A stretch of 64,000 bases of DNA from an uncultured Kiritimatiellota bacterium. GTDB taxonomy: Bacteria; Verrucomicrobiota; Kiritimatiellia; RFP12; DVOR01. The stretch lies in assembly GCA_944389585.1 (NCBI GenBank), contig CALXMW010000002.1, forward strand, positions 124,001-188,000, in the 5' to 3' direction. Made by a program: the position numbers and the translations under genes. Position 1 is the stretch's first letter. The number at the start of each line of letters is the position of its first letter. Below the pieces are notes generated by a model. That model was given only the letters and a program-made list of their open reading frames with translations. It was not told the DNA's origin and ran no database searches. Positions 17,869 to 26,314 of the stretch are shown in pieces.

Positions 17869-18933
17869 TCACTCGGCGGCGGGGGTCTCGGCGGCGGGGG
17901 CGGAGGCCGACTTGCCGGGGGCGAAGGCGTCGCGGTGCTCGAGCACCTTGGCCTTGATCTTCTCGGCGACGTCGGGGTTGGCGCGGAGGAACTCGGTGGC
18001 GGCGTTGGCGCCTTGGCCGATCTGCTCGTTCTCGAAGCTGAGCCAGGAGCCGCGCTTGTTGACGACGCCTGCGGCGAGGGCGGCGTCGAGGATGGAGCCC
18101 TCCCAGGAGATGCCGCGGGAGTAGAGGATGTCGAACTCGGCCTCGGTGAAGGGCGGGGCGACCTTGTTTTTGACGACGTTGACGCGGGTGCGGTTGCCGT
18201 AGGCCTTGCCGGCGTTGTCCTTGAGGGTGGCGACGCGGGCGATCTTCATGCGCACGGAGGCGTAGAACTTGAGGGCGTTGCCGCCGGTGGTGGTCTCGGG
18301 GCTGCCGAACATGACGCCGATCTTCATGCGGATCTGGTTGGTGAAGATGCAGAGCGTCTTGGTGGTGGCCAGCAGGCCGGTGAGCTTGCGCATGGCCTGG
18401 GACATGAGGCGGGCCTGGGCGCCCATGTGCGAGTCGCCGATGTCGCCGTCGAGCTCGCTCTGGGGCACCAGCGCGGCCACGGAATCGACGATCACCACGT
18501 CCACCGCGCCCGAGCGCACGAGCTGCTCGGTGATCTGGAGGGCCTCCTCGCCGGAGTTCGGCTGGGAGAGCAGCAGGTTGTCCACGTCCACGCCGATGCG
18601 CCTGGCGTAGGCCACGTCGAGCGCGTGCTCGGCGTCGATGAAGGCGACGATGCCGCCCTGCTTCTGGGCGTTGGCGGCGATGTGCAGCGAGAGGGTGGTC
18701 TTGCCGGAGGATTCGTTGCCGAAGATCTCGATGATGCGCCCGCGCGGCACGCCGCCGACGCCGAGGGCGAGGTCCAGCGAGAAGGCGCCGGTGGAGACGA
18801 CCGGCACGTCCTGCACCTCCACCTCGCCCATCTTCATGATGGCCGAGGAGCCGAACTCCTTGCGGATCTGGTTCAGCACGGCGGCCAATTTGTCGTCCGC
18901 GGAGGGCGCCCCCGCGCTCTTCTTCTCTGCCAT
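17869..18933 (-). CDS. recA: Recombinase RecA
   Basis: A 354-aa DNA-dependent ATPase that forms filaments on single-stranded DNA for homologous pairing and LexA cleavage. The Walker A motif GNESSGKTT is at about residues 72-80, Walker B is [14 protein letters not shown], and loops L1/L2 are represented by the [15 protein letters not shown] region and [19 protein letters not shown]. The C-terminal tail is Ala/Pro/Glu-rich (ending AAETPAAE) instead of strongly acidic. The start MAEKK is preceded by AAAGGA at 9 nt, while a start nine codons upstream has no site. No obvious LexA operator was seen near the promoter. Confidence 0.97.
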   Translation of the reverse strand: MAEKKSAGAPSADDKLAAVLNQIRKEFGSSAIMKMGEVEVQDVPVVSTGAFSLDLALGVGGVPRGRIIEIFGNESSGKTTLSLHIAANAQKQGGIVAFIDAEHALDVAYARRIGVDVDNLLLSQPNSGEEALQITEQLVRSGAVDVVIVDSVAALVPQSELDGDIGDSHMGAQARLMSQAMRKLTGLLATTKTLCIFTNQIRMKIGVMFGSPETTTGGNALKFYASVRMKIARVATLKDNAGKAYGNRTRVNVVKNKVAPPFTEAEFDILYSRGISWEGSILDAALAAGVVNKRGSWLSFENEQIGQGANAATEFLRANPDVAEKIKAKVLEHRDAFAPGKSASAPAAETPAAE

Positions 18934-18968
18934 GGTCAAAGGTCCTTTCAGAAAACGCAATCCCGGCC

Positions 18969-18977
18969 ATTATACCA
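18969..18977 (-). promoter_or_regulatory. Extended -10 promoter of recA
   Basis: Minus strand TGG-TATAAT, 35 nt before the recA ATG. No TTGCGC box at 17 bp. Confidence 0.55.
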
Positions 18978-19029
18978 CAACCGCGCCGGCCCCCGCGCAG
19001 GCGCAGGCCCCGCGGGGCGGCGCGGCGGC

Positions 19030-20208
19030 TCACCAATTGACGGCCGCGGGGGTGGCGTCGTAGGCCGCCAGGAGGAGCTTGCGGATGTCCTCGGCGGTGG
19101 TCTCGCGGGGGTTGGCGCCGGTGCAGGGATCCTTGACGGCGTTCTCGGCGATGAAGCCCAGGTGCGCGTCGAAGGTCGCGCGGTCGACGCCGGCGGCCTC
19201 GAGGGTGGGCGGGATGTCGAGCGAATCGTTGAGCGCGCAAAGCTTGTCCACCAGGACGTTGACGAGCTGGCGCTCGGTGGCGCCGGGCAGGCCCAGCGCG
19301 CGGGCGATGTCGGCATAGCGCGCCTCGCAGGCCTTGCGGTTGAACTGGATGACGAAGGGCTGGAGGATGGCGTTGCAGAGGCCGTGGGGCAGGCCGAACT
19401 GGGCGCCGATCTTGTGGGCGATGGAATGGGTGATGCCCAGGAGGGCGTTGGAGAAGGCCATGCCCGCCAGGCACTGGGCCACGTGCATCCGGCCGCGGGC
19501 GGCCGTGTCGCCGTTGTACGAGGCCACGAGGTCGTCGTCGATCATCTGGATGGCCTTGAGCGCCAGCGGGTCGGAGAAGTCGCTGCGCAGGGCCGCGACG
19601 TAGGCCTCGATGGCGTGGGTGAGGGCGTCCAGGCCGGTGTGGGCGGTGAGGCGCGGCGGCATGGTCTCGGCCAGGTCGCTGTCGACGATGGCGACGTCGG
19701 GGGTGATCTCGAAGTCGGCCAGCGGGTATTTCACCTTGGTGGCGTAGTCGGTGATGACGGAGAAGGCCGTCACCTCCGTGGCCGTGCCGGAGGTCGAGGG
19801 GATGGCCACGAAGATGGCCTTCTCGCGCAGGTGCGGCATCGTGAAGGGCTCTTTGATGTCCTCGAAGGTCTTCTCGGGGTGCTCGTAGAAGACCCACATG
19901 GCCTTGGCCGCGTCGATGGGCGAGCCGCCGCCGATGGCCACGATCACGTCCGGCCCGAACTCGCGCATCGCCGCCGCGCCCTTCATCACCGTCTCCACCG
20001 AAGGGTCGGGCTCCACGCCCTCGAAGTGCGCCACCTCCAGCCCCGCGCCCCTCAGGATGGCGTCCAGGCGCCCCAACGCGCCGCTCTTCTGCATGGAGCT
20101 GCCGCCGGTGACGACGATCGCGCGCTTGCGCGTCTTGCCCAAAACGGCGAGCTCCTGCATCGCGCCGGGGCCAAAGTAAATATCGCGGGGAAGCGTGAAA
20201 CGTGCCAT
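19030..20208 (-). CDS. Iron-containing alcohol dehydrogenase
   Basis: A 392-aa NAD(P)-dependent group III alcohol dehydrogenase that interconverts aldehydes and alcohols. It has the nucleotide-binding GGGSPIDAAKAM (about residues 94-105) and the iron ligands in TGLDALTHAIEAY (Asp and His) and in the segment ITHSIAHKIGAQFGLPHG (two His). Length matches monofunctional enzymes such as YiaY or butanol dehydrogenase. AAGGAAAGGA precedes the ATG. The leader contains a strong hairpin (20232-20250). The substrate is unknown; a fermentative role is plausible. Confidence 0.9.
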   Translation of the reverse strand: MARFTLPRDIYFGPGAMQELAVLGKTRKRAIVVTGGSSMQKSGALGRLDAILRGAGLEVAHFEGVEPDPSVETVMKGAAAMREFGPDVIVAIGGGSPIDAAKAMWVFYEHPEKTFEDIKEPFTMPHLREKAIFVAIPSTSGTATEVTAFSVITDYATKVKYPLADFEITPDVAIVDSDLAETMPPRLTAHTGLDALTHAIEAYVAALRSDFSDPLALKAIQMIDDDLVASYNGDTAARGRMHVAQCLAGMAFSNALLGITHSIAHKIGAQFGLPHGLCNAILQPFVIQFNRKACEARYADIARALGLPGATERQLVNVLVDKLCALNDSLDIPPTLEAAGVDRATFDAHLGFIAENAVKDPCTGANPRETTAEDIRKLLLAAYDATPAAVNW

Positions 20209-20257
20209 GTCGAAATCCTTTCCTTCGCGCCGGGGACGCTCCCCGGCGACCGCAGAC

Positions 20258-20266
20258 AGTATACCA
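20258..20266 (-). promoter_or_regulatory. Extended -10 promoter of the alcohol dehydrogenase gene
   Basis: Minus strand TGG-TATACT. The transcript leader of about 45 nt contains GCCGGGGA/GCG/TCCCCGGC, a stable hairpin between promoter and ribosome site, which could stabilise the mRNA or regulate translation. Confidence 0.5.
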
Positions 20267-20274
20267 AAAAGGCC

Positions 20275-21210
20275 CTAGCCGCGGAAGGCCGCGATGGCCG
20301 CGCGCACGTCCTCCACCGTCCGCAGTTCCATCAGCCGCCCCCGCAGCGCGTTGGCCCCCGGCAACCCCTTGAAATACCGGAACAGATGCTTGCGGAAGGT
20401 CAGCACCGCCGCCTCCCCCGCGCCCAGCCGCGAGACGCCCCCCGCCAGCGCCCGATACCGCAGCTCCAGCGCCAGATGGCGCTCCGCCACCGCGCACGGG
20501 TCGCCCAGCGGCGCCAGGGAAAAGACACACGGGTTCGCGAGCGCCGCCCGCGCCACGAGGATCGCCCCCACCCCCGTCGCCGCCATCGCCTCCGCCCCCG
20601 CGCGGTCGGCCACCGACCCGTTGCCGTAGACCGGCAGGCCGCCGGCCTCCGCCACCGCCTCGCGCAACACGCCCAGATGCACCTCCCCCGCGTGCCCCTG
20701 CGAGGTGTAGCGCGCGTGGAAGGCCACCGCCGCCGCCCCGCCCTCCCGCGCCAGGCGCAGCACCTCGCGCCAGACCGGCGCGCCGGGGTGCGGCCCCAGC
20801 CGCGTCTTCACCGTCACCGGCAGGCGCACCGCCTTCGCCACCGCCTCGACCGCCCGCCCCAGCCGCGGCAGATCCCGCAACAGCGCCGCCCCCGCCCCCT
20901 GCGCCGTGATGCGCGGCACGGGGCAGCCCGCGTTCAGGTCGATGCCCTTGAAGCGCCCCAGCGCCTCCACCCGCCGCGCCGCCTCGGCCAAACGCGCGGG
21001 GTCGGGCCCGTACAGGTGCGCCCAGACGTTCCGCTCCTCGGGGAAGGTCTCCAGCAAAAACAGGCTCTTGGGCTGGCCGCGGCACACGCCCTCGGCGTTG
21101 ACCATCTCGGTGAACGTCCGCGCCGCCCCGCGCTCCTCGCACAGCACGCGCATCGGCGGCGAGGTGAACTCCGCCATCGGCGCCAGGAAGAGCGGCGGCA
21201 ACGCCCCCAT
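20275..21210 (-). CDS. tRNA-dihydrouridine synthase (Dus family)
   Basis: A 311-aa flavoenzyme that reduces uridine to dihydrouridine in tRNA D-loops. The N-terminal TIM barrel carries FLAPMAEFTSPPMR, IDLNAGCPVPRITAQGAGAALL with the catalytic Cys in the NAGCP motif, VKTRLG, FHARYTSQG and VYGNGSV; a helical C-terminal domain follows (about 235-311). The stop codon of the upstream coiled-coil gene is 2 nt before the ATG, so translation is probably coupled. Last gene of a four-gene operon. Which Dus subfamily it belongs to was not resolved. Confidence 0.92.
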   Translation of the reverse strand: MGALPPLFLAPMAEFTSPPMRVLCEERGAARTFTEMVNAEGVCRGQPKSLFLLETFPEERNVWAHLYGPDPARLAEAARRVEALGRFKGIDLNAGCPVPRITAQGAGAALLRDLPRLGRAVEAVAKAVRLPVTVKTRLGPHPGAPVWREVLRLAREGGAAAVAFHARYTSQGHAGEVHLGVLREAVAEAGGLPVYGNGSVADRAGAEAMAATGVGAILVARAALANPCVFSLAPLGDPCAVAERHLALELRYRALAGGVSRLGAGEAAVLTFRKHLFRYFKGLPGANALRGRLMELRTVEDVRAAIAAFRG

Positions 21211-21212
21211 CG

Positions 21213-22466
21213 TCAGCGCCTGCGCAGCCACCCGAACGAACCCCGCGCCCCGGGATCCGGGTCGGCCGCCGGCCCCGCGCCCACCGGCAGCGCCCGCTCC
21301 AGCTCCTCGATCCGCCGCAGCAGCTGCTCCTGCACGCGGGCGTTCTCGCGGTGCTCCTCCTCGCGGGCGGCGCGCTCGCGGTTCAAGGCCTGCGCCGTCT
21401 CGCGCAACATCTCGTCCAGCCGCAGCGAGTCGAGCGTCTGCCGCTCGGCCAGGCCCAGCTGGGAACGCAGCTGCGTCTCGCGCCCCTCCAGCGCCACCAG
21501 GCGCTTCTGCAGGTCGCTCTCGCGCCCCCGGGCCTCCTCCAACGCCCGCTCCAACGCGGCCACGCGGGCCTCGTGCTCGCGCCGCGCGGCGGGGCCAGGC
21601 GGCGGCGCGGCGGGCGCCTCGCCGCGGGCGGCGGCGGCGGTGGCCTCGCCCACGATGCGGCGGATCTCGGCGACGCGCTCGGCGAAGGCGGCGGCTCGGG
21701 CGCGCGACAGCTCGCGCAGTTGCCCCAGAAAGCGCTCCTCCTCCTCCTGGCCGCGGCGGAGAGCCTCGGCCTCGCGGGCGAGAAGCTCGGGGAAGGCGCC
21801 CTCCGGCGCGGGCCGGGCGTCCTGCGCCGTCTCCAAGGCCGTCTCCAGCGAGCCGATGCGCTGGCGCAGCTCGCGCTCGCGGCGGTCGGCGGCCTCGGCG
21901 GCCTCCTGGGCGGCGGCCTGGGCGTGGTCGCGCTCCAGGCGCGCGGCGGCGAGCTCGCGGGCGAGGGCCCCGGCGTCGGGCGCGCCGGAAAGGTCCAGCT
22001 CGCCCTGGCGGGCCTCGGCCTCGCGGCGGAGCTCCTCGATGCGGCGATCCTTCAGGCGCAGCTCGCGCTCCAACAGCACCAGGCGCTGGCGCGTCTCCTC
22101 CAGCTCCTGCGAGGCGGCGGGCGGCTCCAGGGCCAAGGGCAGCTCGGCGGTGGCCGGCTCCCCGCCGGGCTCGCGCGAGAGGGCCGCGCCCTTGGGGAAG
22201 CGGCCCTCGGCCAGGAGGCGCTCGGCGGCGGCCTTGGCCACGGGGCCGTAGGGCGGGCGGCCGGGGGCGCGGACGTACCACTCCATGCCCAGCTCGGGGA
22301 GCGTCTCGGCAGGGGCCCAGGTCTCGCCGTCGGCGGAGATGGCGAAGCCCGGGAGGATGGCGCCCTGGGCGGCCCACTGGGCGAGGAGGGCGGTGGGGAC
22401 GTTCGCGTTGCGCAGGGCCCCGGAAGGGTCGCGCAGCGACCAGCGGCGGGTGTCCGCCTCGGCCAT
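21213..22466 (-). CDS. GYF_2-like and coiled-coil protein of unknown function
   Basis: A 417-aa protein. The N-terminus shows two short GYF_2-like units: WSLRDPSGALRNANVPTALL...GETW (about 8-50) and WYVRAPGRPPYGPVAKAAAE (about 63-100). Then comes a long Glu/Arg/Ala-rich coiled coil (about 120-390) with heptads, and a Gly/Arg tail ending GSFGWLRRR. No signal peptide or membrane segment. Its ATG overlaps the stop codon of the 82-aa coiled-coil gene by one base. GYF_2-like modules in bacteria usually mediate protein contacts, so a scaffold or structural role is possible; no function is established. Confidence 0.7.
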   Translation of the reverse strand: MAEADTRRWSLRDPSGALRNANVPTALLAQWAAQGAILPGFAISADGETWAPAETLPELGMEWYVRAPGRPPYGPVAKAAAERLLAEGRFPKGAALSREPGGEPATAELPLALEPPAASQELEETRQRLVLLERELRLKDRRIEELRREAEARQGELDLSGAPDAGALARELAAARLERDHAQAAAQEAAEAADRRERELRQRIGSLETALETAQDARPAPEGAFPELLAREAEALRRGQEEEERFLGQLRELSRARAAAFAERVAEIRRIVGEATAAAARGEAPAAPPPGPAARREHEARVAALERALEEARGRESDLQKRLVALEGRETQLRSQLGLAERQTLDSLRLDEMLRETAQALNRERAAREEEHRENARVQEQLLRRIEELERALPVGAGPAADPDPGARGSFGWLRRR

Positions 22467-22714
22467 CAGCGGGCCTCCCCGGCGCGGCGGACGGCCTCGG
22501 CGGCCTCCTCGCGCACGCCGAAGACCTCGTCGTCGGCCTCGAGGGTGCGGATCATGGCGGCGCGGAGGCGCTCGCGGGCGAGCTCCATCTCGGCCTGGGC
22601 GTTGACGAGGGCGGCCTTGGCCACCACGAGCTCCTGCTGCCAGCGGCGTTTGGCCTCGGCCAGCTCGGCCTTGAGGCGGGCGTTTTCTTCGCGCAGCGCG
22701 GTCAATTCGTCCAT
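22466..22714 (-). CDS. Small coiled-coil protein
   Basis: An 82-aa Glu/Ala/Arg-rich protein predicted to be one continuous helix for residues 1-60, with heptad spacing in LREENARLKAELAEAKRRW. No signal peptide or membrane segment. Placed between a TPR-like lipoprotein gene and the larger coiled-coil gene, whose start it overlaps by one base, so it may form a heteromeric coiled coil with that protein. No family recognised. Confidence 0.65.
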   Translation of the reverse strand: MDELTALREENARLKAELAEAKRRWQQELVVAKAALVNAQAEMELARERLRAAMIRTLEADDEVFGVREEAAEAVRRAGEAR

Positions 22715-22726
22715 GTCGTCCCTCCG

Positions 22727-23458
22727 TTAGAATGCGCTCTTTTCGCCGAGCGGGGCGGTTTCGATGAGGGCGGCCTCGCGCGCGGCGGCGGGGTCGCCGG
22801 CGGTGAGGGCGCGCGCCAGGGCCAGGGCCTGGGCCTTGCGCGCGGCGTCCCCGGCCTCGTTGTAGAGCTTGGCGGCGATGAGGGCGGCCTCGGCGTTGCG
22901 CGTCTCGTTGGCGCAGCGGGCGGCGGCGGCGGCGGCCGCGCCCAGGCGCCCGGCGTCGTAGAGCCCGCGCACGCCCAGGCGCCAGCGGGCGACGGTGTCG
23001 TCGTGGAGGGCGGGGCGGCCCTGCTGGAGACTGGCGCGCAGGAGGTTGTAGCGGGTGCGCAGGGGCTGGGGCCAGGCGGCCGTCTCCAGGTCGTAGAGCC
23101 AATCGGCGGCGTACTGCGGGCGGAGGGCCTCGGCGAGGGTCAGCTCGGCGTCGGCCACGGTCTCGGCGTCCCAGTCGCCGCGTTGCTCGCCCCAAGCCTG
23201 GAGGAAGCGGCGCAACTCGCCGTGCTGGGCGTCCTCGGCCAGGGCGATGCGCAGCTCGAGCGTCCGCCGCCACAGCCGGCCCTGGGGCACGTTGAGCGTG
23301 TCGGCGCGGGCCACGAGGGCGCGGGCGCGGGCGAAGTCCCCCGCCGCGAAGGCCGTCGCCGCGCGGCCGCGGAGGCGCGCGTCCTCGCGCACGTCGCTGG
23401 TCTGCACGCACCCGGCGAGCGCCGCGGCGGCCACAATCAAGAAAACTGCCATTCTCAT
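22727..23458 (-). CDS. Lipoprotein with TPR-like helical repeats
   Basis: A 243-aa lipoprotein: the signal peptide MRMAVFLIVAAAALAGC ends in the lipobox LAGC (Cys17). The mature part is Ala/Arg-rich helix-turn-helix, typical of divergent tetratricopeptide repeats (for example AFAAGDFARARALVARADTL and AAKLYNEAGDAARKAQALAL). GGAAAGGG lies upstream of the ATG. First gene of the operon that continues with two coiled-coil proteins and the tRNA dihydrouridine synthase. A role in envelope protein assembly is a guess from fold type only. Confidence 0.7.
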   Translation of the reverse strand: MRMAVFLIVAAAALAGCVQTSDVREDARLRGRAATAFAAGDFARARALVARADTLNVPQGRLWRRTLELRIALAEDAQHGELRRFLQAWGEQRGDWDAETVADAELTLAEALRPQYAADWLYDLETAAWPQPLRTRYNLLRASLQQGRPALHDDTVARWRLGVRGLYDAGRLGAAAAAAARCANETRNAEAALIAAKLYNEAGDAARKAQALALARALTAGDPAAAREAALIETAPLGEKSAF

Positions 23459-23478
23459 CGCGTTGCCCTTTCCGTGCC

Positions 23479-23487
23479 AGTATAGCA
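23479..23487 (-). promoter_or_regulatory. Extended -10 promoter of the lipoprotein/Dus operon
   Basis: Minus strand TGC-TATACT, 20 nt before the ATG. Confidence 0.5.
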
Positions 23488-23496
23488 AAACCGCGC

Positions 23497-24423
23497 TTAG
23501 GGCAGGAGGCGCGCCACGGCCCGGTTGCCGAAGGCCTCGGCCAGGGCCCGCGGCGTGACCCCGCGCCCGAGCGGCTGGTCGGGGTCGGCCCCCGCGCCCA
23601 GCAGCAGGCGCACGACGTTCGGGTCTTCCCCCGCCACGGCGAAGGCCAGGGCGGAGCGGCGCTCCGCGCGCCCGGCGCGTTGGAGCGTGGCCAGGGCCGA
23701 GACGTCCGCCCCCGCGCCGACGAGCAGGCGGCAGACGGCCAGGGCCGCGTCCTGCGCCTCGCGGGGGAGGCTGGGATCGGCCGCCGTGAGCGTCGCCAGC
23801 ATGAGGGGGGTCAGCCCGCGCAGGGCCCGCCCCTCGCGCTCGGAGGCGAAGCGCGCGTCCACCTTCGCGCCGTTGGCCACCAGCAGCTCGCACGCGCGGA
23901 TGGCCTCCTCGGGGTCGCCGCCGCCCGCGATCGCCGCGACGGCCAGGGCCAGGGGCGGGGCCTCGCGGAGGGTCGCGCCGCCCAGGGCCACCGTCCCGGG
24001 CAGGTCCGGGTCGGCCCCGTGGGCCAGCAGGGCGCCCAGGAGGCGCTCGTTGGCGGCCTTGGCCCCCGCGCGGCGCGGCTGGGGGGCGGGCTCGGCGGGC
24101 AGGGCGCCGGCGGCGCAGTAGTGGAGGGCGGCCAGGCGGAAGCCGTCGCGCGTGCCGCGGGCGTCGAGGTCATAGCCCGCCTCGGCCAGGATCGCGATGC
24201 CCTCGGGCCAATCCCGCAGCGCGCAGACCACCGAGAGGGGGAGCCCCTCGAAGCGCTCGCGCGGCCCCACGCCGCCGGCCACCAGGGCGCGCAGGCGCGC
24301 GGCGTCGCGCGTCTCGAAGAGGCGCACGACCTCCTCGTCGGGCACGCGCGAGAGCGCCGAGCGCGGCTCCCCGCACCCGGCCAGCGCGCACGCCGCGGCA
24401 ATCACCAACAACAGGCCTTTCAT
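23497..24423 (-). CDS. Ankyrin-repeat lipoprotein
   Basis: A 308-aa lipoprotein. The signal peptide ends in LAGC (Cys about 17), and the mature chain is built of about seven ankyrin units with the usual G-A-D-x-(D/N) turns, such as LLAHGADPDLPG, LVANGAKVDARF, LVGAGADVSAL and LLLGAGADPDQPLG. Ankyrin repeats mediate protein binding; here this would be in the periplasm. The start MKGLLL is chosen as the signal-peptide start. The -10 box ends only 8 nt before this ATG and no ribosome site is present, so the mRNA is probably leaderless. Confidence 0.82.
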   Translation of the reverse strand: MKGLLLVIAAACALAGCGEPRSALSRVPDEEVVRLFETRDAARLRALVAGGVGPRERFEGLPLSVVCALRDWPEGIAILAEAGYDLDARGTRDGFRLAALHYCAAGALPAEPAPQPRRAGAKAANERLLGALLAHGADPDLPGTVALGGATLREAPPLALAVAAIAGGGDPEEAIRACELLVANGAKVDARFASEREGRALRGLTPLMLATLTAADPSLPREAQDAALAVCRLLVGAGADVSALATLQRAGRAERRSALAFAVAGEDPNVVRLLLGAGADPDQPLGRGVTPRALAEAFGNRAVARLLP

Positions 24424-24431
24424 CGCCCCAC

Positions 24432-24440
24432 AGTATACCA
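24432..24440 (-). promoter_or_regulatory. Extended -10 promoter giving a probable leaderless mRNA
   Basis: Minus strand ATG-TGG-TATACT followed by 8 nt and then the ankyrin lipoprotein ATG, placing the transcript start at or next to the start codon. Confidence 0.5.
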
Positions 24441-24462
24441 CATGCGGCGCGGCGGGCGGCGT

Positions 24463-25341
24463 TCAGAGGAGGCCGAGGGAGAGGGCCATGGCGGCCATGC
24501 CGGCGACGAGGCCGCAGAGCGAGTCGTGCCCCTTGCCGTAGGCGCGGCTGGCGGGAAGCAGCTCGTCGAGCGAGACGAAGACCATGATGCCGGCGACGCC
24601 GGCGGAGACCAGCCCCATGAGCATCGGCGGGGGATGGGCGAGCGCGTCCCCCGCGAAGAGGGCGAGCAGGCCCCAGAGGGCGAGCGCGCCGACGGGCTCG
24701 GCCAGGCCGGAGAGGCAGCTCCAGAGGAAGGCGCGTCGGCGGTCGCCGGTGGCGTAGTAGATGGGGACGGAGACGGAGATGCCCTCGGGGATGTTGTGCA
24801 GGGCGATGGCGACGGCGATGGCCAGGCCGAGGGCGGGATCGTCGAGCGCGGCGAGGAAGGTGGCGAGGCCCTCGGGGAAGTTGTGGACGGTGATGGCCAG
24901 CGCGGTGAAGAGCCCCATGCGCAGGAGGCCGGCGCGGTTGCGGCGGGCGGTCTCCTCGAGGTGGTGGCGGGCCTCGGGGGGCGTGGGGGCGGCGGGGTCG
25001 CGCAGGGGGGCGTACTCGGCGGGGGCGTGCGTCTCGTGCGGGTTCTCGGGGCCGGGGACGAGGCGGTCGATGAGGAAGATGAGCGCGATACCCAGGAAGA
25101 AGCCGAGCGCGCCCAGCAGGAAGGCGGGGCGCTCGGCGAAGCCGGCGCCGCCCAGGCGCGCGACACCCTCGGGGAAGAGCTCGACGAAGGAGACGAAGAG
25201 CATCACGCCGGCCGAGAGCCCCGTGCAGACGGAGAGGAAGCGCGCGTTCGCCCGGGGCGCGAAGAAGGCGATGACGGCGCCCAGCGCCGTGGAGAGGCCG
25301 GCGGCGAGCGTGAGGGCGAAGGCCAGGAGGAGCCGTTCCAT
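24463..25341 (-). CDS. ZIP family metal transporter, second tandem copy (ZupT-like)
   Basis: A 292-aa inner-membrane importer of zinc or other divalent metals, with eight predicted helices. The metal-site motifs are HNFPEG in helix IV and HNIPEG in helix V. A charged, His-containing loop (NPHETHAPAEY, about 105-145) lies between helices III and IV. The gene begins one base after the stop of the upstream copy and the two proteins are nearly collinear, so this is a tandem duplication. The loop is the most diverged part. Metal specificity is not predictable. Confidence 0.92.
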   Translation of the reverse strand: MERLLLAFALTLAAGLSTALGAVIAFFAPRANARFLSVCTGLSAGVMLFVSFVELFPEGVARLGGAGFAERPAFLLGALGFFLGIALIFLIDRLVPGPENPHETHAPAEYAPLRDPAAPTPPEARHHLEETARRNRAGLLRMGLFTALAITVHNFPEGLATFLAALDDPALGLAIAVAIALHNIPEGISVSVPIYYATGDRRRAFLWSCLSGLAEPVGALALWGLLALFAGDALAHPPPMLMGLVSAGVAGIMVFVSLDELLPASRAYGKGHDSLCGLVAGMAAMALSLGLL

Positions 25342-25342
25342 G

Positions 25343-26221
25343 TCAGAGCAGGAGGAGGGAGAGGGCCATGACGGCCATGCCGGCGACGAGGCCGTAGAGC
25401 GAGTCGTGCCCCTTGCCGTAGGCGCGGCTGGCGGGGAGCAGCTCGTCGAGCGAGATGAAGACCATGATGCCGGCGACGGCGCCGGAGACCAACCCCATGA
25501 GCAGCGGCGGCGGGTCGAAGAAGACCGCGCCGTGGCAGGCGGCCAGGAAGGCCCAGAGGGCAAGCGCGCCGACGGGCTCGGCGAAGCCGGCCAGGCAGCT
25601 CCAGACGAAGGCGCGGCGGCGGTTGCCGGTGGCGTAGTAGATGGGGACGGAGACGGAGATGCCCTCGGGGATGTTGTGCAGGGCGATGGCGATGGCGATG
25701 ACCACGCCCAGGTGCGGGTCGACCAGCGCGGCGAGGAAGGTGGAGAGCCCCTCGGGGAAGTTGTGGACGGTGATGGCCAGCGCGGTGAAGGCGCCCATGC
25801 GCAGCAGGTGGCGGCGCGTCTGGCGCGTCCGCCGGCGATAGGCGCGGCGCTCGGCGGGGGTGGCAGCGGGGCCGGGCTGGCGAAGCTCGTCGTAGTCGCG
25901 CCGGGCGTGCGTCTCGTGCGGGTTCTCGGCGTCGGGGACGAGGCGGTCGATAAGGAAGATGAGCGCGATACCAAGGAAGAAGCCGAGCGTGCCCAGCGCC
26001 GCGGCCGGGCGCTCGGCGAAGCCGGCCAGCCCGATCTGCGCGAAGGCCTCGGGCAGGATCTCCATGAACGAGACGTAGAGCATCACGCCGGCCGAGAGCC
26101 CCGTGCAGACGGAAAGGAAGCGCGTGTTCGTCTTGGGCGCGAAAAAGGCGATCGCCGCCCCCACCCCCGTGGAAAGGCCGGCCATCAACGTCAGCGCGAA
26201 TGCGATCAGAAAGCGTTCCAT
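25343..26221 (-). CDS. ZIP family metal transporter, first tandem copy (ZupT-like)
   Basis: A 292-aa ZIP transporter with the same layout as its downstream neighbour: HNFPEG and HNIPEG metal motifs, VSLDELLPASRAYGKGHDS-like C-terminal part and a diverged central loop, here Arg-rich (ATPAERRAYRRRTRQ). Both copies have the same length, and the first 130 nt of their 3' ends are almost identical, which suggests recent duplication or gene conversion. Upstream, a GC-TACCCT box 8 nt before the ATG may be its promoter. No metal-regulator binding site was recognised. Confidence 0.92.
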   Translation of the reverse strand: MERFLIAFALTLMAGLSTGVGAAIAFFAPKTNTRFLSVCTGLSAGVMLYVSFMEILPEAFAQIGLAGFAERPAAALGTLGFFLGIALIFLIDRLVPDAENPHETHARRDYDELRQPGPAATPAERRAYRRRTRQTRRHLLRMGAFTALAITVHNFPEGLSTFLAALVDPHLGVVIAIAIALHNIPEGISVSVPIYYATGNRRRAFVWSCLAGFAEPVGALALWAFLAACHGAVFFDPPPLLMGLVSGAVAGIMVFISLDELLPASRAYGKGHDSLYGLVAGMAVMALSLLLL

Positions 26222-26279
26222 GGGGAAAAAGGGTAGCGCACGCGGGGCGCCCGCGTCAAGGGAAAAGGCCGCCGGGATG

Positions 26280-26288
26280 TGCTATCAT
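26280..26288 (+). promoter_or_regulatory. Extended -10 promoter of copA
   Basis: Plus strand TGC-TATCAT, 26 nt before the copA ATG. I found no CueR- or CsoR-type palindrome around it. Confidence 0.45.
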
Positions 26289-26314
26289 TTAGCCAAGACA
26301 AAGGAGCAAGAAGG

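Noticed and set aside
18934..18968. SOS/LexA operator in the recA leader
   Set aside because: No palindromic GAAC/GTTC- or CTGT/ACAG-type element was found.
17935..22251. 1438-codon plus-strand frame opposite recA, alcohol dehydrogenase and dus
   Set aside because: Antisense shadow of three well-supported genes; composition unlike a real protein.
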